Positions 10,603-22,170 of a DNA stretch of 64,000 bases are shown here, piece by piece. Positions within the stretch are counted from its first letter, which is position 1; the number at the start of each line of letters is the position of its first letter. The position numbers and the translations under genes were made by a program. The stretch covers positions 146,091,725-146,155,724 of the forward strand of contig CM037588.1 in assembly GCA_021018995.1 (NCBI GenBank), given 5' to 3'. Source of the DNA: Chloranthus sessilifolius. Lineage: Eukaryota > Streptophyta > Magnoliopsida > Chloranthales > Chloranthaceae. The notes under the pieces were generated by a model. It was not told the origin of the DNA. It saw nothing but the letters and a program-made list of their open reading frames with translations, and searched no databases.

Positions 10603-11912
10603 ATGTCGTGGGTAGTGGACCCGGCTTACGTCGATCCCGACTCATCCCCGCCACATTCTCCAACCATTCCCATTCGGAAGAAGCCTTCACATCCATCCCC
10701 ATCACCTACCGTTACCGGCCCATTTGGCGCCCACATTTTCCCAACCACCACTTCTCAAAGCATCCAAAATCAACCCCCTCATTCCCCATCTTTTTGTCAA
10801 GCCACTTGTCCCCTCATATCCATGCCCAACCAACCACCCATTCCATCCACATCCCCTCAAAATCCAACACATTTCCCACCCCCATCCATGATGAACCCAA
10901 CCCAAATTTCTACATCCGCACCCATGCCCCATTTTTCATCTTCCCCATATAGACTAAATCCACCACCCTTTACCTATGTCACCTCCACCCTATCCGACCC
11001 CCCACAAGTCCCCCTATCTACCCGGGTCATGCCCATTTTTACCAGGGCCATGCCCGATTTTTTCCAAACATCCACACCCCACCAATCATCATCCCTAAAC
11101 ATCCCTAATCATTCCCCATCTTTTTTCCCATCGCAACTCTCCAATCCACCCCATATCCCATCATATACCATCGTCACGCCCGATTATGCCGGGGCCATGC
11201 CCAATTTTTCTTCCACATCCATCCCATCCATACCCAATCATCCCCTAAATCCACCATCCATACCCGATCTTCCCTCCATGATCATGATGGAGATGTTTCA
11301 AGCCTACTCCTTATGGAAGGCTTCCCAAAATACCTCCCCTCATCCACACCACACATCCATGAACCCATCCACTCCCCCATGACCCCCATCAACCCCCCAT
11401 GATTCAAACCATCCAAAATCCCATCTCCCACATGTCCCAAGGCACATTGGCCCAAAACCCTACCATTCACTAAGGCCCATTGGCCCAAAACCCCACCACC
11501 CATGATCTCCAAGACCTAATGGCCCAACACCCCATCACCCATACCCAAGGGCCCATGGCCCAAACCCATCAAGGGTCCATGGCCCAAAACCATCAACAGC
11601 CCATGGCCCGAACCCCTCAAAACCTAGTGGGCCAGATCCACATACCCCAAGGGCCCATTGCCTAAACCCATACCCAAGGGCCCATGGCCCAAACCCCTCA
11701 AACTCAGTGGGCCAGGCCCACATACCCCAAGGGCCCATTGCCTAAACCCTTACCCAAGGGCCCATGGCCTAAACCCATCCAGGGCCCATGGCCCAAGCCC
11801 AAACCCTCCAAGGGCCCATGGCCCATACCCACCAATGGCCCATAGCCCATACCCCTCAAAACCTAGTGGGCCAGGCCCACATACCCCAATGGCCCACAAC
11901 CCAGACCCATCT
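10603..11912 (+). pseudogene. Gag N-terminal region of element A
   Basis: A 259-codon frame starts at ATG 10603 (MSWVVDPAYVDPDSSPP) and runs to 11382. It is rich in Pro, Ser, His and Thr and matches E's 8050-7460 on the opposite strand. From about 11430 to 11912 a minisatellite of GGGCCCATGGCCCA-type units encodes repeats related to GPMAQTHQ, readable in more than one frame because of indels. No known domain is seen; the position before the Gag core suggests a long Gag N-terminal extension. Element B inserted inside the minisatellite (target CATCT), and the repeat resumes at 36201. Confidence 0.7.
11908..11912. repeat. Target site duplication of element B (CATCT)
   Basis: CATCT precedes the 5' LTR here and follows the 3' LTR at 36196-36200. 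Removing one copy with B rejoins A's gag minisatellite. Confidence 0.92.
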
Positions 11913-14285
11913 TATAATGACCCAAGTTTTTGGGAACAGTATATGTCACACACGATGCACGCAGCACTAGTGCATTTGTGGTTCACAAGGGAACCACAAT
12001 TACTATATACACCTTAAGTATATATGCTTAGTAGGTGAGCTATGTGGATGCAAAACACGTAGGAGGTATATGTATGGTTAGCACACTAGTTAAAGTATGT
12101 GAGAGAAAAGGGAGGAGTCTCCCATACTTGTCTAGTTGAACTTAGAAAGAGAGAGAGATAGGGAGAAAGAAGAAAAAGAAAAAAAAAAAACTTTTATTAA
12201 AAGAAAACTAGAAATAGGAAGATCCTTGAGAAGGTGAGATTCACCTTAGGGATTTCTAATATATGGGATGAAAGTGATGGTGATGAGAGAGTGAAAAAGA
12301 TTCTTTAGTCTAGAGAGCTTGGGAAGGAGCAAGAAGGTGTTTGGAGGAAGTGTTTGAAACCCTCATTGGTATGGTTGATCTTGGATCAAATCTAGAAGAG
12401 TTCCCATAAATTCAAAGTATGTAAATATTTATATGTGATTTAGATGAAGTATTAATTATTAGGTAGATTTGTTTTGATGTCTAAATAAGGTATTAAATGA
12501 GGTTGGGGGGTAGTTCTCGAAACGATCGAGCAATTACTGTCATCGCTCCTCGCTCAAGCGGTTAAAATAGCTCGCTCGAGCAAGGAAGGACAAAATATAT
12601 AAGAGAAATAGTTCTGGTCTCACTCGAGCGAGAAACTTTGGGAAGAGGAAGATCACTCAAGCAAGGGTGCGTGAAGTCAAAAGGCCTCATTTTGAATCGC
12701 TCAAGCGGGGATGATACCTCGCTTATAATCGCTCGAGCTATGAATAGTACTCGCTTGCACAATGAATAGTGATCACTCGCTTGATGAATAGTGCTCGCTC
12801 AAGCGAGGTACTACATAGAATTTCACCTTATTTTAATATATTATTATTCTTGGAAGCTATAGTTCCCAAGATTCTTAGGGACTTCCCGAGGGTACCTTTG
12901 GCACATGCAATGTAGGTTTGGTGTGTGTTAGATGCGTTTGATCCCTAAGAAATGGCGATGCGTTAAATGATGGCGTTGCTTTGAGGTAAGGAACACCTTA
13001 AACATGTATTTTAATTTCAAGAGCATGTATGTAGTGATATAGAAATGAATACAAATGCATAGAAAATGTGAAACCGTAATGTGAGTGACACAATGTAAAT
13101 AAGTGAATATGTGGCATCCCCAGGGGATGAGAATGTGATAAAGGCATCTGTATGATGCATTGATTTTGACGTCCCAGGAATGTATGTGAAATTGTAAAGC
13201 AAGAATGAATGAGAACTGATAAGGCCTAATCTATTATGTTTAACACAATCACATGGTGAATAACTATATATAGTGCACATGATACTTTTATTATTTAAGG
13301 TTTGAACAGAATATCTCACCCACGTGGCGGGATACCTACAATTGATGCGGTAGGATATCCATGACCGTTACGACAGTCAATCCGTACACCAGTTGCACAT
13401 CCCAGGGATGTTGATATGAGTATTAGACCCCGTAGCCTATGAGAAAGGGACCTGGCTAGTAATGATGAATAAAATAGTAATATGAAAACTGTCTAGTTAG
13501 ACGACGATGGAGGGTATTCCATTGGGCGCCTGACTCTATAGTAAGTTGGGGAATACTTAAGTTACAGATTTAAGTCTTTAGGCTGAATAAGTGAATTGAG
13601 AAAAATGAGAACATGTGCAATAACAGTAACACTCAGTGCCTTATTTTTTATTCATTTAAACTGTCATTTTTCTTAGTAAATCCATTGATACATCATACTG
13701 TTTAATATCATAGAATATATATGAGAGCTTGACTTATATGTTCACTGTATTGTTTCTCTATTGAGCTAGGATGTAGCTCACCCTTTAGATTATACGTCAC
13801 AGGTCCTGTGCTTGCGGCTGCTGAGGCTTCAGGAGACGTGGATCTGGGGATTTGGATTACGTGTTAAGAGAAGAGTTAGAACCACCTCCCAAGAACTTCT
13901 TCTAGAGGACCGGTTGCGTATTTTGATATAGTTGAGAGAGTACTGTGCGGCTTAGTATGTCAAGCCTTATTTTGGAAAATATATAATTAAAATGATATAT
14001 TCTTTTGGCAAACCATCTAGGGTGACTAATGTGATATTACTGAGGGTTCGGGTGGGTTCTCCTGCTCATGCAGAGGCATGAGTTCAAAACCATCTTTGGT
14101 CACATATTTTGGAGACTTGAAATATATATAGAACTGGAGATTTATTTCGGTATCAGTTCTTATGCATTTTTTTTCTCTTTATTATTACTTGTTATACCAA
14201 TGTTTCGTACGGGATCATGGGATATCGGCCCTGAGGGTTGTGCTGATGGCACGGGTTTCGAGGTGATAAAATCAAGGCTGTCAGA
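11913..14285 (+). repeat. 5' LTR of element B
   Basis: It begins TATAATGACCC (3' copy: TGTAATAATCT) and ends GGCTGTCAGA (3' copy: GGCTGTCACA). It aligns over its length with 33850-36195. It contains a cluster of CGCTCGAGCG palindromes (12540-12806). Its second half is closely related to the LTR of element D (shared GTGGCGGGATACC, TAGCTCACCCTTTAGA), while the first half is not. TATA-like CTATATATAG is at 13263-13272. Confidence 0.92.
12540..12806. repeat. Palindrome cluster of element B, 5' LTR
   Basis: About ten full or degraded copies of TCGCTCGAGCGAG, for example GCTCGCTCGAGCAAGG, CTCACTCGAGCGAG and GCTCGCTCAAGCGAGG. Many changes look like C-to-T or G-to-A. The 3' LTR cluster (about 34480-34726) keeps more intact copies. 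The same motif stands upstream of the extra gene at 31501-31608. Confidence 0.88.
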
Positions 14286-14287
14286 GT

Positions 14288-14300
14288 TGGTATCAAAGTC
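14288..14300 (+). other. Primer binding site of element B
   Basis: TGGTATCAAAGTC follows the LTR end by two bases. It is a mutated form of TGGTATCAGAGC, complementary to the 3' end of initiator methionine tRNA and intact in element D at 17500-17511. Confidence 0.85.
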
Positions 14301-14387
14301 ATTTCTTTTAGAAATTCTGACAAGTCTTGCTTTATTAGAGCATATGAACTTTTGCTAACGAAACTTTAGTTTCATGTGCAGACCATG

Positions 14388-14978
14388 ATGTCTTCTTGAG
14401 GAAGAAGAGGTCGACCTAGAGGCGGCCAGGATCGAAATTTGCGTAGTAGAGATGATTTCATCTCGCCTACGAATAGAGTATCTATGGGAAGCAGAGGGGC
14501 TTCAGGCAGTTGTGGCCAAGATAGCCAAAATCATGAAGAGAGTCAAGAAGGAGACTAAAGAGAACAAGAAAGAATAAAGGAGAGGAATGAAGAAAGGGAA
14601 GAGCGTCAGAGGATGATGCATATCATGGAAACCATGGCGACTGCTATGGCACAACAAGCAGCATCCTTGGCGGCTCACAATGCCAATGATCAACAACAGC
14701 CACTTACACCTCCAGTAGCTCCGACACCACCAGTGCCCTCTGCATTTAGTGAGTTTAGGAGGATGCGACCTAGTTTTTCAGGACAAGCGGGGCCGATGGT
14801 TGCCGAGAATTGACTGAGCGAGATTGAAAAGGTTTTCAGTGTGCTTACATGCACAGAAGATGAAAGCGCTCGTTGGGCAGCTTACATGTTAGATGGGGAG
14901 GCAGGGCCTTGGTGGAAGTCCATTTCTAAGACTAGGGCTCAGGAGACCCCAGGATTGCCCTGGACTTGGGATGAGTTT
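14388..14978 (+). pseudogene. Gag of element B, first part
   Basis: The start ATG at 14388 is chosen by alignment with D's ATG at 17601. The frame has an early stop (MSS then TGA), then RGRPRGG, an acidic and Gln-rich stretch, METMATAMAQQAASL, and the start of the Gag core: FSGQAGPMVAE, LTCTEDESARWAAYMLDGEA, TWDEF. Stops occur at about 14397, 14556 and 14812. D is inserted after TGGGATGAGTTT; the frame resumes exactly at 27851 (TWDEF then VEEFNKQY). Gag would form the particle. Confidence 0.88.
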
Positions 14979-17497
14979 TGGAATATCCCAAAAATTTGCG
15001 TTAAACAATGACCTCGAGATCCATGCCCGACTGGTCATAAGTTTGACCAAGTAGGAGTTCACTAGTTGACTCGAGAAGTGATGAACGGATATGATGTGAA
15101 TATGAGGTAAGTAGGTGGAGTGTAGTGTAAATCTGGAGTCACATACACCTATCGAGGTGTATGTGCCCAACACAAAGAGGGTAGAGATATAAGGGTTTAA
15201 AGAACCCTAACTTCATTGTTTTGGGTTGTTGAAGAGAATTAAGAAGAGAGAGAGAGAGAGAGAGGAGTAAAGAGAGTTGTTAAGCAAGGAGTAAATGCAA
15301 GCCAAGGGAGAAGGATTCGAGTATTTAAAGCCGAATTCAGCGCGAAGGATCCTTTGGAGCTAAAGCTGGAACCCTAGCCATTCCAACTTTGAGATCCAAT
15401 CAAATTGGGATTTGATTGAGGTAAATTTTGTTGAATTAAATGCATAGATTGTAGGAGTTTAATTGTAGTCAAGAATACTTAAAATCATAGGATAAAGGCT
15501 TAGAAAAAGAAAGAAAAATAGGTTGAAGAGGAATTGGAAGATCAGCCCGAAAGGGGGCTGAATCTGGCCAAATCGATTAATCGATTTTGGCCCAGAAGTT
15601 GAAAAGTCATGGAAGCCCGATTTCGATTAATCGAAATAAATTTTGATTAATCGATTTGGATTTCAATTAGTCGATTTGAAAATCGACTAACCGACTGAGA
15701 AGCTCCAGCCACTGGAGGAAAGTAACCTGGGGAAATCGACTAATCGAATTGAAATTTCGATTAATCGATTTCGGATTTTGATTAATCGATATGGGATCGA
15801 TTAATCGATTTTGTGATTTCGATCACTCGATTTGAGAATCGACTCCATTACGTTAGAGACTTCGATTAATCGATTTGAAATCGATTAATCGAATTTGAAT
15901 TTTAATTAATCGATTTTGATAATCGATTAATCGATTTGGGTTTTGATTATTCGATTAATCGACTTTGACAGTTTTGCTTAAACTTTATAGTTGACTTTGA
16001 GATTCAGGGAGGGCCTTGGACCTTCTTTGTTACATCTTTAGTGATGAGTTACATGTGTTATATTGTACCAAAGGTGGTACGTGTGATCATGAGTACAAGG
16101 AGCCGCGTGGGACTTTGATGCTGGAAAATTCAAAGACTTGAGGTAGGGAATACCTTGAACATGTACTTTAATTTTAAGAGCATGTATGTAGTGATATAAT
16201 TATCAAATGTGAAGTTGTTTTAACTATAAAAAGCTTGTGAAAATGGGTGCGTGTGTGACACGAAGAATGTGATAAAGACATCTGTGTGATGCAAGCAACT
16301 AAGAACCAGTAATCTAATGAGATTGAGACATCCCCAGGGGATGAGAAAGTAATAAAGGCATCAACTGTGATGCGGATATGTATACATCCCAAGGATGTAT
16401 ACATAGGATTAAATAATTACTGTTGAAGCCTAACTGATATAAGATAGCACACTTACACGGTGAACAACTATATGTAAAGAACATGATATTTTTGTTATTT
16501 GAGGTTTGGAGGATACCCCACCGACGTGACGGGATACCCATGACTGACGCGGCAGGATATTCGTGACCGGTACGGTGACGAATCCGTACACCAGTACGGA
16601 GGTTTATCCGTAACCGTAAGTACATCCCAGGGATGTGTGATATTTAACCCCGCCGCCTAGTGAGAAAGGGGCTTGGGTCGAATTCCCAGGGAATATATTT
16701 TTTTTACAACTATCTAATTAGATGATGATGAAGGGTATCTCATCAGGGCTCAATGCTATATTACTCGGGGATTACTTAAGTTGAAGATTTAAGTTTTGCT
16801 TTAGGCCTGTTCAGTGTCATTCATGATAAATCAACAGTAAAGTAAGACATGCTAACAATCAGTAAACTTGAACGTAAATTCATCAGATTTGAACTATTTT
16901 CTTTCAAAAGCATAGACACACCATGCTTAGAATATCATGGAATATATGTGAGTTTTAACTTATATGTTCACTGTGTCTGTTCCTTATTGAGCTAGGATGT
17001 AGCTCACCCTTTAGACTATACGTCGCAGGTCCATGGATAGCAGCTGTAGAGGCTTCGGGAGACGTAGATTCGGTTGATTCGGATTACGCGCCTGGAGACG
17101 AGTTGGAGCCTCCACCTAAGGACTTTTTCTAGGAGACTCTGCTGTGTACTTTGATAGAGAGTCAGTTTTGACTGTAGATTTGTAATGCTTGGTATGTCAA
17201 GCCTTTATTTTTATAACATGTAATTAAACTGAATTATTCTTTTGGTGAACCTTCTGGGGTGATCCATTTATCACCGATGGTTCGGGTCAGTTCTCTGTTC
17301 ATGCAGTGGCATGAAAGTAGAACTGTCTTTTGCGTATGCCAGTTGGGCATATTAACATTTTCCGCTTTAATGAGATTATTTGCTTTATTTGATTATTTGT
17401 GCTTGTTATACCAATATTTCATGCATAGTTTGGGGCATGGTCTGGAGGATCGTGCTGATGGCACAGGTTTCGGGGTGCCAAAATCTGGGCTGTCATA
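14979..17497 (+). repeat. 5' LTR of element D
   Basis: Begins TGGAATATCCC (3' copy TGTAATATCC) and ends GGGCTGTCATA in both copies. It holds the TCGATTAATCGA palindrome array (15573-15962), short repeats with GATAAAGACATCTGTGTGATGC (about 16255-16400), and a second half related to B's LTR. The differences from the 3' copy are scattered substitutions and a few small indels. Confidence 0.93.
15573..15962. repeat. TCGATTAATCGA palindrome array, D 5' LTR
   Basis: About fifteen full or near copies of the 12-bp palindrome in 390 bp (first at 15573-15584, second at 15623-15634), separated by short unrelated spacers, often of about 10-30 bp. Variants are mostly TTGATTAATCGA, TCGACTAATCGA and similar. 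The 3' LTR has the same array at 25901-26332 and another lies upstream of D's extra gene. Confidence 0.93.
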
Positions 17498-17499
17498 AT

Positions 17500-17511
17500 T
17501 GGTATCAGAGC
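17500..17511 (+). other. Primer binding site of element D
   Basis: TGGTATCAGAGC, two bases after the LTR, is complementary to the 3' end of plant initiator methionine tRNA, the usual primer of chromoviruses. Confidence 0.92.
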
Positions 17512-17600
17512 TATTTCTTTTAGAAACTCTGACAATCATTCTTTTGTCAGAACATAGGGACTTCTGCTAATGAAACCTTTGTTTTCACGAGCAGACCATT

Positions 17601-18999
17601 ATGTCTTCTAGAGGAAGGGGCCGACCCAGGGGCGGCCATAGTAGAAGCTTGTGTAGTCGAGATGATTTCATCTCGGATACCAATAGAGTACCCATAGGAG
17701 ATGGAGGGGCTTCTGGCAGTGGTGGCCAAGGAAGCCAAGATCAAGAAGAGAATCGTGATCGAGATCATCAGGATTAAGATCAAAGAGAGCAAGAAAGAAT
17801 TAGAGAGCAAAATGAGGATAAAGAAGAGCGTCAGAGGATGATGCACACCATGGAGACCATGGCGGTTGCCATGGCACAATACACAAAGATCTTTGGCGCT
17901 CACACTCATGAGCGATCACCAAGACACCTCCAAGAGCTCCGCCACGCCAAAGATCTTTAGCATTCACTGAGTTTAGGAGGATGAGACCTCCTAGTTTTTC
18001 TGGACAGGGAGAGCCCATAGTGGCAGAGCATTGGCTGAGCGAGATGGAGAAGGTGTTCAGTGTGCTCACTTGTACCGAGGACGAGAGCGTCCGTTGGGCA
18101 GCCTATATGTTGGACGGGGAGGCTGGGCCTTGGTGGAAGTTCGTTTCACGGACTAGGGCTCAAGAGACTCCGAATTTTCCCTGGACTTGGGATGAGTTCG
18201 TCGAGGAATTCAATAAACAGTACTTCCTTGAGGTGGTGAGGAACCAAATGGAAATCCAATTTCTACAGCTTACTCAGGGGAAAATGATAGTGAGAGACTA
18301 TGGAGTAGAATTTATGCGACTCGCTCGCTTTACACCCGACTATGTCATCACCGATATGATGAAAGCAAAAAGGTTTCAACAAGGTTTGAAGCCGGACATA
18401 CGTCGTTCCAACTAAGGACCTATGGGGAGGTCATGAGTAAAGCCCTGGTGGTAGAGGAAGAAAATACCAACAAGTACCGTCAGAGGGAGCAACAAGGAAG
18501 GTGGAACAGTGATCAGAGCAGAACAGGAAATTATGAACCGGTGAACAAAAAGCCGAGGTTCATACCAAACAATCAGAAACCACCTTTTCAAGGAGGCTAT
18601 GGAAGACCGACGCAGTAGAGCAACCAGCAGAGATTTCCATTACTCGCGTCGGGGAGACCGATACGCTACGAGAGCCCTGCGATTACTACAGGCACTACAG
18701 TCACACAAGGGGCTTCTCGAGCAGCTTCTTCCACGCCACGTGAGACTTGTGCCAAGTGTGGCAAGCCTCACAAGACAGCGGACTGTAGGGTAGGCACTCG
18801 GGGTTGCTTTCGATGTGGCAAGGTGGGCCACTTTATTAGGGAATGCCCTGAGATGAACAAAGGGAAGACAGCTTCAGTACCTATTCCACGACCGATACAA
18901 GCAAGGAAGCCGATCGTCCAAGGAAGAGCCTACGCAGTCACAGCTCAAGAGGCTCAGAACACGAACGATGTCATTCAAGGTGAGCTTTCTTTTAAATAA
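17601..18999 (+). pseudogene. Gag of element D with two zinc knuckles
   Basis: Starts ATG TCT TCT AGA (MSSRGRGRPRGG) and runs, with frameshifts near 17930 and 18415 and stops near 17776 and 18616, to TAA 18997-18999. The Gag core (17981-18415) has WAAYMLDGEAGPWW, TWDEFVEEFNKQYFLE and DYGVEFMRLARF. Two zinc knuckles follow: CAKCGKPHKTADC (18748-18786, C-X2-C-X3-H-X4-C, one residue short) and CFRCGKVGHFIREC (18805-18846, C-X2-C-X4-H-X4-C). They bind the RNA for packaging. The last seven codons before the stop lie inside the intron-like interval 18980-19133, so this end is the unspliced form. Confidence 0.9.
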
Positions 19000-19133
19000 A
19001 GAATTCCGATTCTTCTAATTTTAGATAGAGAAGGTGCATCTATATTTAGAAAACATAAGAAAAAGCTTACATGTGATAAATTCTAGTATAATGATAATAA
19101 ACAATATATATATATATGTGTATGTATAATTAG
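18980..19133 (+). other. Candidate intron between gag and protease, element D
   Basis: The 154-bp interval starts CAAG|GTGAGC and ends TATAATTAG|GTGG, is strongly AT-rich and has CTAAT at about 19014 as a possible branch point. Read through, gag ends GELSFK-stop. Removed, the frame joins as [12 protein letters not shown] and runs into the protease. B has an interval of 147 bp at the same codon (28629-28775) with the same read-through end (GEIPFK-stop). This supports real splicing, but there is no transcript evidence here. Confidence 0.75.
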
Positions 19134-20038
19134 GTGGATTACACATCTATAAGAAGGGAAGCGACATGTCATACGAAGCTCGAGTGTTGATAGACCCGGG
19201 GTCTACCCACTCATTCGTTACCCCTCGCTTCACAAAGAAGATGAAAGTCGACCCAGAGGAGTTAGACTTTGTTTTAACCGTGATGGTTTCTACTGGGAAA
19301 GCGGTTGATACCGAGAAGGGTTGCAACTCCGTGATCGTGAGGGTCATGGATGGAGGCGATTTTAAGCTACCCACGAACCTAATTCTGTTAGACTTGCAAG
19401 GATTCGACGTGATCCTTGGCATGGATTGGCTATCGACTCACTGTGCGATGGTAGATTGCAAGAACAAAGTCGTCACTTTTAGACCGAATACAAGGAAATT
19501 GTTCCGATTTAGAGGAGAAAGGACGACGCACCTACCACTTATCTCGGCAGTCAGGGCCGAGCGATTGATCAGAAAGGGGTGTAGCGGATACTTAGCATTT
19601 CTGAAGGATCACAATGAGGAGAAGAATGTGATCTCAGAGATAGCAGTTGTGCGAGACTTTGCCGATGTATTTCCAGAGGAGTTACCCAGATTACCTCTAG
19701 AGAGAGAAATAAAATTTGTCATCGACTTAGCACCAGAAACGGAGCCTATGTCTAAAGCACCATACAGAATAGCTCTTGCTGAGTTGAAGGAGTTGAAAGA
19801 GCAGTTACAAGAATTAATGGACAAGGGTTTTGTTAGACCGAGCGTGTCTCCATGGGGAGCACTGATCTTGTTCGTAAAGAAGAAAGATGGGTCAATGCGT
19901 CTGTGCATTGACTATCGACAGTTGAACAAACTCACTATTAAAAATAGATACCCTTTGCCTAGGATAGATGACTTATTCGATCAACTGTAAGGAGCGAAAT
20001 ATTTTTCCAAGATCGATCTGAGATCTGGATGCCATTAG
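19134..20038 (+). pseudogene. Protease and start of RT, element D
   Basis: The frame from the 3' splice site passes ATG 19166 and carries the protease motif [11 protein letters not shown] (catalytic Asp present, DPGS form), [15 protein letters not shown] as its second half, then the RT start: [51 protein letters not shown], and [13 protein letters not shown], ended by TAA at 19988-19990. A further stop follows (SGCH then TAG). Protease cuts the polyprotein. It is usually read from the same RNA as gag, here probably after splicing. Confidence 0.9.
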
Positions 20039-20960
20039 TTGAGAGTCAAGGCAGAGGATATTCAGAAGACTGTATTCAGGACTCGATACAGACACTATGA
20101 GTTCCTAGTGATGCCGTTTGGGTTGACAAATGCCCCGGCGTCATTCATGGATTTGATGCATAGGGTGTTTAAACCACACCTAGATACTTGTGTCGTAGTG
20201 TTTATTGACGACATCCTGATCTATTCAAAATTAGAAGGAGAGCATGAGAAACACTTGAGAGTAGCCCTACAGACTCTACGTGAACACCAGTTGTACTCCA
20301 AACTCAGCAAATGTGAGTTTTGATTAGAAGAAGTTAGCTTTTTAGGTAGGACATGTCGTCTCAAAGCTTGGTGTCACTGTAGATCCAGCAAAGATCGAAG
20401 CAGTAGTGAATTGGGAGCAACCAAAGATAGTGACTGACATCCGCAATTTTCTAGGATTAGCGAGTTACTACCGACGTTTCATTGAGGGTTTTTCGAAAAT
20501 ATCAGGACCACTCACGAGACTTACATGGAAAGATGCAAGGTTTGAATGGAGTGAGGCATGCGAGAAGAGTTTTCAAGAACTCAAGAAGAGACTCACTTCA
20601 GCTCCAGCACTAGCAATACCTTCAGGCAGTGGAGGGTTTGCGGTGTATAGCGACGCTTCGTATACTGGTTTGGGCTGTGTGCTTAACCAGCATAAACAGG
20701 TGATAGTGTATGGGTCAAGACAGTTGAAAGAGCATGAGAAGAATTATCCGACACACGACCTGGAATTAGCAGCGGTCATATTTGCGCTCAAGATCTGGAG
20801 ACATTACTTATATGGTGAGACGTTTAAAATCTTCACCGACCATAAGAGCCTCAGATATCTATTTACACAAAAGGAGCTAAACATGAGGCAGCGCAATAGA
20901 TGGAATTTCTCAAGGACTATGACTGTTCCATACAGTACCATCCAGGCAAGGCTAATGTGG
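20039..20960 (+). pseudogene. RT palm and RNase H of element D
   Basis: Continues [39 protein letters not shown], and the catalytic box FIDD at 20201-20212 (within [13 protein letters not shown]). A stop (CEF then TGA at 20322) and a 1-bp frameshift near 20345 follow. The frame resumes with [28 protein letters not shown], then RNase H with [36 protein letters not shown] and [11 protein letters not shown]. Key Asp and Glu residues of RNase H are visible. A frameshift near 20895 (RQRN) ends this part. Confidence 0.9.
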
Positions 20961-22170
20961 TAGCTGATGCCTTGAGTTGGAAGAGTTCAGCTCAGTTAGC
21001 TAATTTAATTTTGGGTATGCACAGATGGAAGTTGTTTGAAGATCTGGCCCTATACGATGCAGACATTGAGTCTCAAGCTACAGGAGCCTTCTTGGCTAAT
21101 ATCTCAGTGAGACCGATGATATTTGAGCATATCCATAAACTATAGATGAAAGACTCGGCACTAACAAAGATTCATCAAGATGTAACTGACGGCATTACAT
21201 CTGAGTTTTCAATCAAGGAGGATGGTTCCTTATTGTTCAAGGGCCGCCTCTATATTTCGGATAACGCCGATCTACGATGAACAATTCTTGATGAATCACA
21301 CAAGTCAAGCAATGCTATCCACCCGGGAGGCACAAAGATGTATCAAGATTTGAAAAAGAACTATTGGTGGAGAGGCTTGAAACAGGATGTGGCAGAGTAC
21401 GTGTCACGGTGTTTGACGTGCCAACAAGTGAAGATCGATCATAGACATCCCGCAGGTCTATGGTAACCTCTACCTATACTGAAATGGAAGTGGTAATCGA
21501 TCTCTATGGACTTCGTCGTTGGACTCCCGCGTACTGCGAAGAAGTACAACGCCATTTGGGTAGTGGTCGATCGATTGACCAAGTCAGCGCACTTCTTGCC
21601 TTACAACACAATGTACACGGCGGGAAGACTGGCAGAGCTTTATATGAAAGAGATTGTCCGTTTGCATGAGATTCCGAGTAGCATTGTTTCGGACCGTGAC
21701 CCATTGTATACATCAAAGTTCTGAAAGAAATTTCAAGAAGGAATGGGAACGCGACTAGATTTCAGTACGGCATTCCATCCGCAAACTAACCGACAGACTG
21801 AGAGGGTCAATCAGATCATCGAGGACATGCTTAGGGCATGTATGTTAGAGTTACAAGGATCATGGGATCAACATCTGCCCTTGATTGAGTTTGCATATAA
21901 CAACAGTTTTCATACGAGCATTGGGATGGCACCATATGAAGCACTTTACGGACGGCGATGTAGATCGCCCATCAATTGGGAAGAAATCGGGGAGAAATAT
22001 GTTTTGGGTCTCGAAATACTTGAAGATAATGCCGCCTATATTCGGATTATAAGGAAAAAACTCAAAGCAGCTTAGAGCTAACAGAAAAGCTATGCTGATA
22101 TCAAGCGGACGAGTGTAGACTTCAAAGTGGGTGAACACGTGTTTGTGAAAGTGTCACCTATGAAGGGGTG
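20961..22170 (+). pseudogene. Integrase of element D
   Basis: After the RNase H tail ([16 protein letters not shown]) comes the HHCC zinc region (AIHPGGTKMYQDLKK, CLTCQQVK, 21313-21430) and the core: MDFVVGLPRTAKKYNAIW (first Asp), [13 protein letters not shown] (second Asp), FHPQTNRQTERVNQIIEDML (Glu). All three catalytic residues are present, but the frame has several stops (for example after HIHKL at 21143, after TSKF at 21722, near 22073) and shifts near 21465 and 22166. Conserved GPFEVLGRVGEVAYR follows in the next part. Confidence 0.9.

Noticed and set aside
13017-13319. Minus-strand frames in the LTRs of B and D (also near 16174-16625, 26543-26970, 34913-35321)
   Set aside because: They recur because the LTRs recur and are shared by B and D; they are not in the coding direction and have no domain.
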